Assembly (NCBI GenBank): GCA_900552255.1
Contig: URZF01000078.1
Coordinates: 1 to 7,047 of the forward strand
DNA length: 7,047 nucleotides
Direction of reading: 5' to 3'
From: an uncultured Eubacteriales bacterium
GTDB lineage: Bacteria; Bacillota; Clostridia; Oscillospirales; CAG-272
The translations under genes were made by a program, and so were the position numbers. Positions 5,853-7,047 of the stretch are shown one piece after another. The notes beneath the pieces are model-generated. The model was not told the origin of the DNA, did not search any database, and saw nothing but the letters and a program-made list of their open reading frames with translations. Numbering within the stretch: position 1 is the first letter of the stretch; every line of letters starts with the position of its first letter.

Positions 5853-6590
5853 TTACTGCAAAGCGTCCCTTTTGCTCAGCCGATAAATCAGGATGCCGGA
5901 TATCGTACCGCACAACGCCATCGAAATCACACTGAGCAGGATTTCCGCCGGGGTGGATTCGTAATACCCGGAAAGCGTGAACGCAGCCACCAGCGGATAC
6001 AGTTTGGATATGGTTCCCAGGTTTCCCACGAAGATCGTGATGAACGAGTAAACTTCCGCTGCCAGAAGGCTGAGCCAGTAATCCAGCTTCTTTTCGGTAA
6101 TGAAGCAGATAATGGGCAGCACTGCGAAGAAAACGCAAATTCCATCCACCAGATAGATTTTGAGATAGTGCAAGAAAATTGCTGCCGTAAGGACCTGGGC
6201 ATGAAAAGCCATTTCCACGGCAAAGGCGGCCAGAAACAGCACAAGATAGGTTCCCACGCTGAAAACCAGAATCACCATAACCTTGGCCACTACCATCTTG
6301 CCCATATTGACCGGAATGAGCAAAAGGGACTTCAGCACATCTTCCTGGCTCTCCCGACAAATGATATAACTGCCAAACAGTGCGATGATGCCCGGCAGCG
6401 CATACAGCGTTCCCAGGGACTGTACCCCGGTCAGATACCATTCCGGTTCCATGCCATACGCTTCATTTCCTCCAGCGAAAAAGCCCTGGGCTGTCACAAT
6501 GACCAGTACCATGCAGAGTCCAAACAGTGCCACAAGCAGCATACGGGAACGGCGAAGTTTTTTCAATTCTGTCCAAATCATAACCTGCAT
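5853..6590 (-). CDS. ABC-2 type permease, lantibiotic-immunity (LanE/LanG) like
   Basis: This is a 245-residue integral membrane protein with about six hydrophobic segments (roughly 17-35, 57-77, 103-125, 147-163, 173-205, 217-236). It has the ABC-2 pattern: a short basic N-terminus (WTELKKLRRSRM), then a cytoplasmic loop RESQEDVLKSLLLIPVNMGK (79-98) resembling the coupling segment of exporters in this class. It would form the membrane channel of an ABC exporter with an ATP-binding subunit, presumably encoded upstream beyond 7047. Size and tandem arrangement fit permeases that protect against lantibiotics or other peptide antibiotics, but specificity cannot be read from sequence. I chose the ATG at 6590 because GAGG lies eight bases upstream. 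The frame stays open to 6692, overlapping the preceding gene, which would be unusual. The gap to the preceding stop is 10 bases. Confidence 0.82.
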   Translation of the reverse strand: MQVMIWTELKKLRRSRMLLVALFGLCMVLVIVTAQGFFAGGNEAYGMEPEWYLTGVQSLGTLYALPGIIALFGSYIICRESQEDVLKSLLLIPVNMGKMVVAKVMVILVFSVGTYLVLFLAAFAVEMAFHAQVLTAAIFLHYLKIYLVDGICVFFAVLPIICFITEKKLDYWLSLLAAEVYSFITIFVGNLGTISKLYPLVAAFTLSGYYESTPAEILLSVISMALCGTISGILIYRLSKRDALQ

Positions 6591-6600
6591 TGTGTTTTCC

Positions 6601-7047
6601 TCACTTTTCCGAAAGACCATGATAGGCGTAGATTCCAGACGCCACCGCCCATCCTCCAAAACAGAGTACGGCAAAAAACGGCTGATAGGCACAGGGCATG
6701 ACTACATTGGGCAGATCTCTTGAAATACAAAGGACTGCACAGGCAGAGGGAATCAAGTACGGGTTGGTCTGGGCCACGATAAAACCCAGAAAAGCATAGA
6801 TAATCGCTGCGCAGCAAGGCAGTAGGTACCCCTTGTGCGATACCGCCAGCGCCAGAATCGGGATAACCGCCACCGCTTCCAGAACTGCAGCTTCGATTCC
6901 CTTATACAGAACGAATGCCATCATTTCCCCGTTCCAGGAAAGGAACCCGAAGGCCAGCCCGAATGCAAAGGTAAATGCCACCGCCAGCATCATAAAAGCA
7001 AGGGAAACCGTCAGAACGACCACGCACTTGGCAAAGAGATATCCTCC
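6601..7047 (-). CDS. ABC-2 type permease, second subunit, 5' end outside the window
   Basis: The last 148 residues of a hydrophobic protein are visible. The frame is open to the window edge, beginning GGYLFAKCVVVLTV, so the GTG at 7023 is an internal Val codon rather than a start. At least four membrane segments can be seen, including LAFMMLAVAFTFAFGLAFGF, a long helix around AVIPILALAV, one around AIIYAFLGFIVA, and a final one near the C-terminus (FFAVLCFGGWAVASGIYAY). The stop TGA (6601-6603) overlaps the GAGG ribosome site of the next permease, so the two genes are co-translated partners. Two short permeases in tandem usually assemble with one ATPase as an asymmetric exporter, as in LanFEG systems. 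The assignment rests on topology and context rather than on a recognised motif. Confidence 0.7.
   Translation of the reverse strand, partial: GGYLFAKCVVVLTVSLAFMMLAVAFTFAFGLAFGFLSWNGEMMAFVLYKGIEAAVLEAVAVIPILALAVSHKGYLLPCCAAIIYAFLGFIVAQTNPYLIPSACAVLCISRDLPNVVMPCAYQPFFAVLCFGGWAVASGIYAYHGLSEK

Larger units (their letters stand above)
3532..7047. mobile_element. End of a serine-recombinase mobile element (IME/ICE-like), incomplete
   Basis: The region begins where the ATPase frame loses its family sequence and contains a large serine recombinase, a coupled HTH regulator and an ABC permease pair, all on one strand. The recombinase 3' end faces the junction, a common layout for integrative elements. 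The exact border is inferred, not observed: the other end lies outside the window, and no att core or target duplication can be defined. The first stretch (3532-3600) is non-coding and includes four closely spaced CGCT tetramers. A metagenomic mis-join at a repeat would look the same, so the call is provisional. Confidence 0.5.

Noticed and set aside
5821..6441. 206-codon minus-strand open frame overlapping the permease
   Set aside because: It is an alternative frame of the permease. The permease frame has membrane segments and a ribosome site; this one has neither.
5658..6701. 347-codon plus-strand open frame across the regulator start and permease
   Set aside because: It is antisense to the permease and the regulator promoter, with His/Gln-rich composition and no motif.

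Overview
This window looks like DNA of a gut-type anaerobic Firmicute (class Clostridia, plausibly Oscillospirales/Ruminococcaceae-like). That is an inference from the moderately GC-rich coding sequence, the strong AGGAGG ribosome sites, the consensus sigma-A promoters, and the gene families present (YqeG, YhaN-like ATPase, large serine recombinase). No rRNA, tRNA or CRISPR array is visible.

Left part (1 to about 3531), apparently chromosomal. A polysaccharide deacetylase-family gene on the minus strand (79-780) has its own near-consensus promoter and a likely terminator at the window edge. Divergent from it, an AT-rich promoter and a structured leader precede yqeG (1066-1578, a HAD-family phosphatase). 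A membrane-anchored, coiled-coil YhaN/Rad50-like ATPase follows 42 bases later, probably in the same transcript. The ATPase reading frame loses its family resemblance at about 3531, before the C-terminal ATPase half (signature motif, Walker B) appears. It ends in about 36 unrelated residues.

Right part (about 3532 to 7047), apparently a mobile element inserted in, or joined to, the ATPase gene. From the junction inward it holds a non-coding region with two diverged copies of a palindromic terminator-bearing repeat (3601-3751 and 3789-3912). Next, all on the minus strand, come a large serine recombinase (3790-5358), an XRE-type helix-turn-helix regulator (5372-5746) whose stop codon overlaps the recombinase ribosome site, and two ABC-2 type permease genes (5853-6590, and 6601 to the window end, incomplete). 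The regulator promoter carries a 9-bp inverted repeat that brackets its -10 box, a likely autoregulatory operator. The permease pair resembles LanE/LanG-type antimicrobial-peptide immunity exporters and would be the cargo; its ATP-binding subunit would lie beyond 7047.

The most unusual part is the junction region. Each repeat copy contains an intrinsic terminator pointing the same way as the recombinase. One copy lies inside the recombinase reading frame, so about 39 C-terminal residues and the stop codon come from repeat DNA downstream of a terminator hairpin. The other copy supplies the stop codon of the truncated ATPase frame on the opposite strand.
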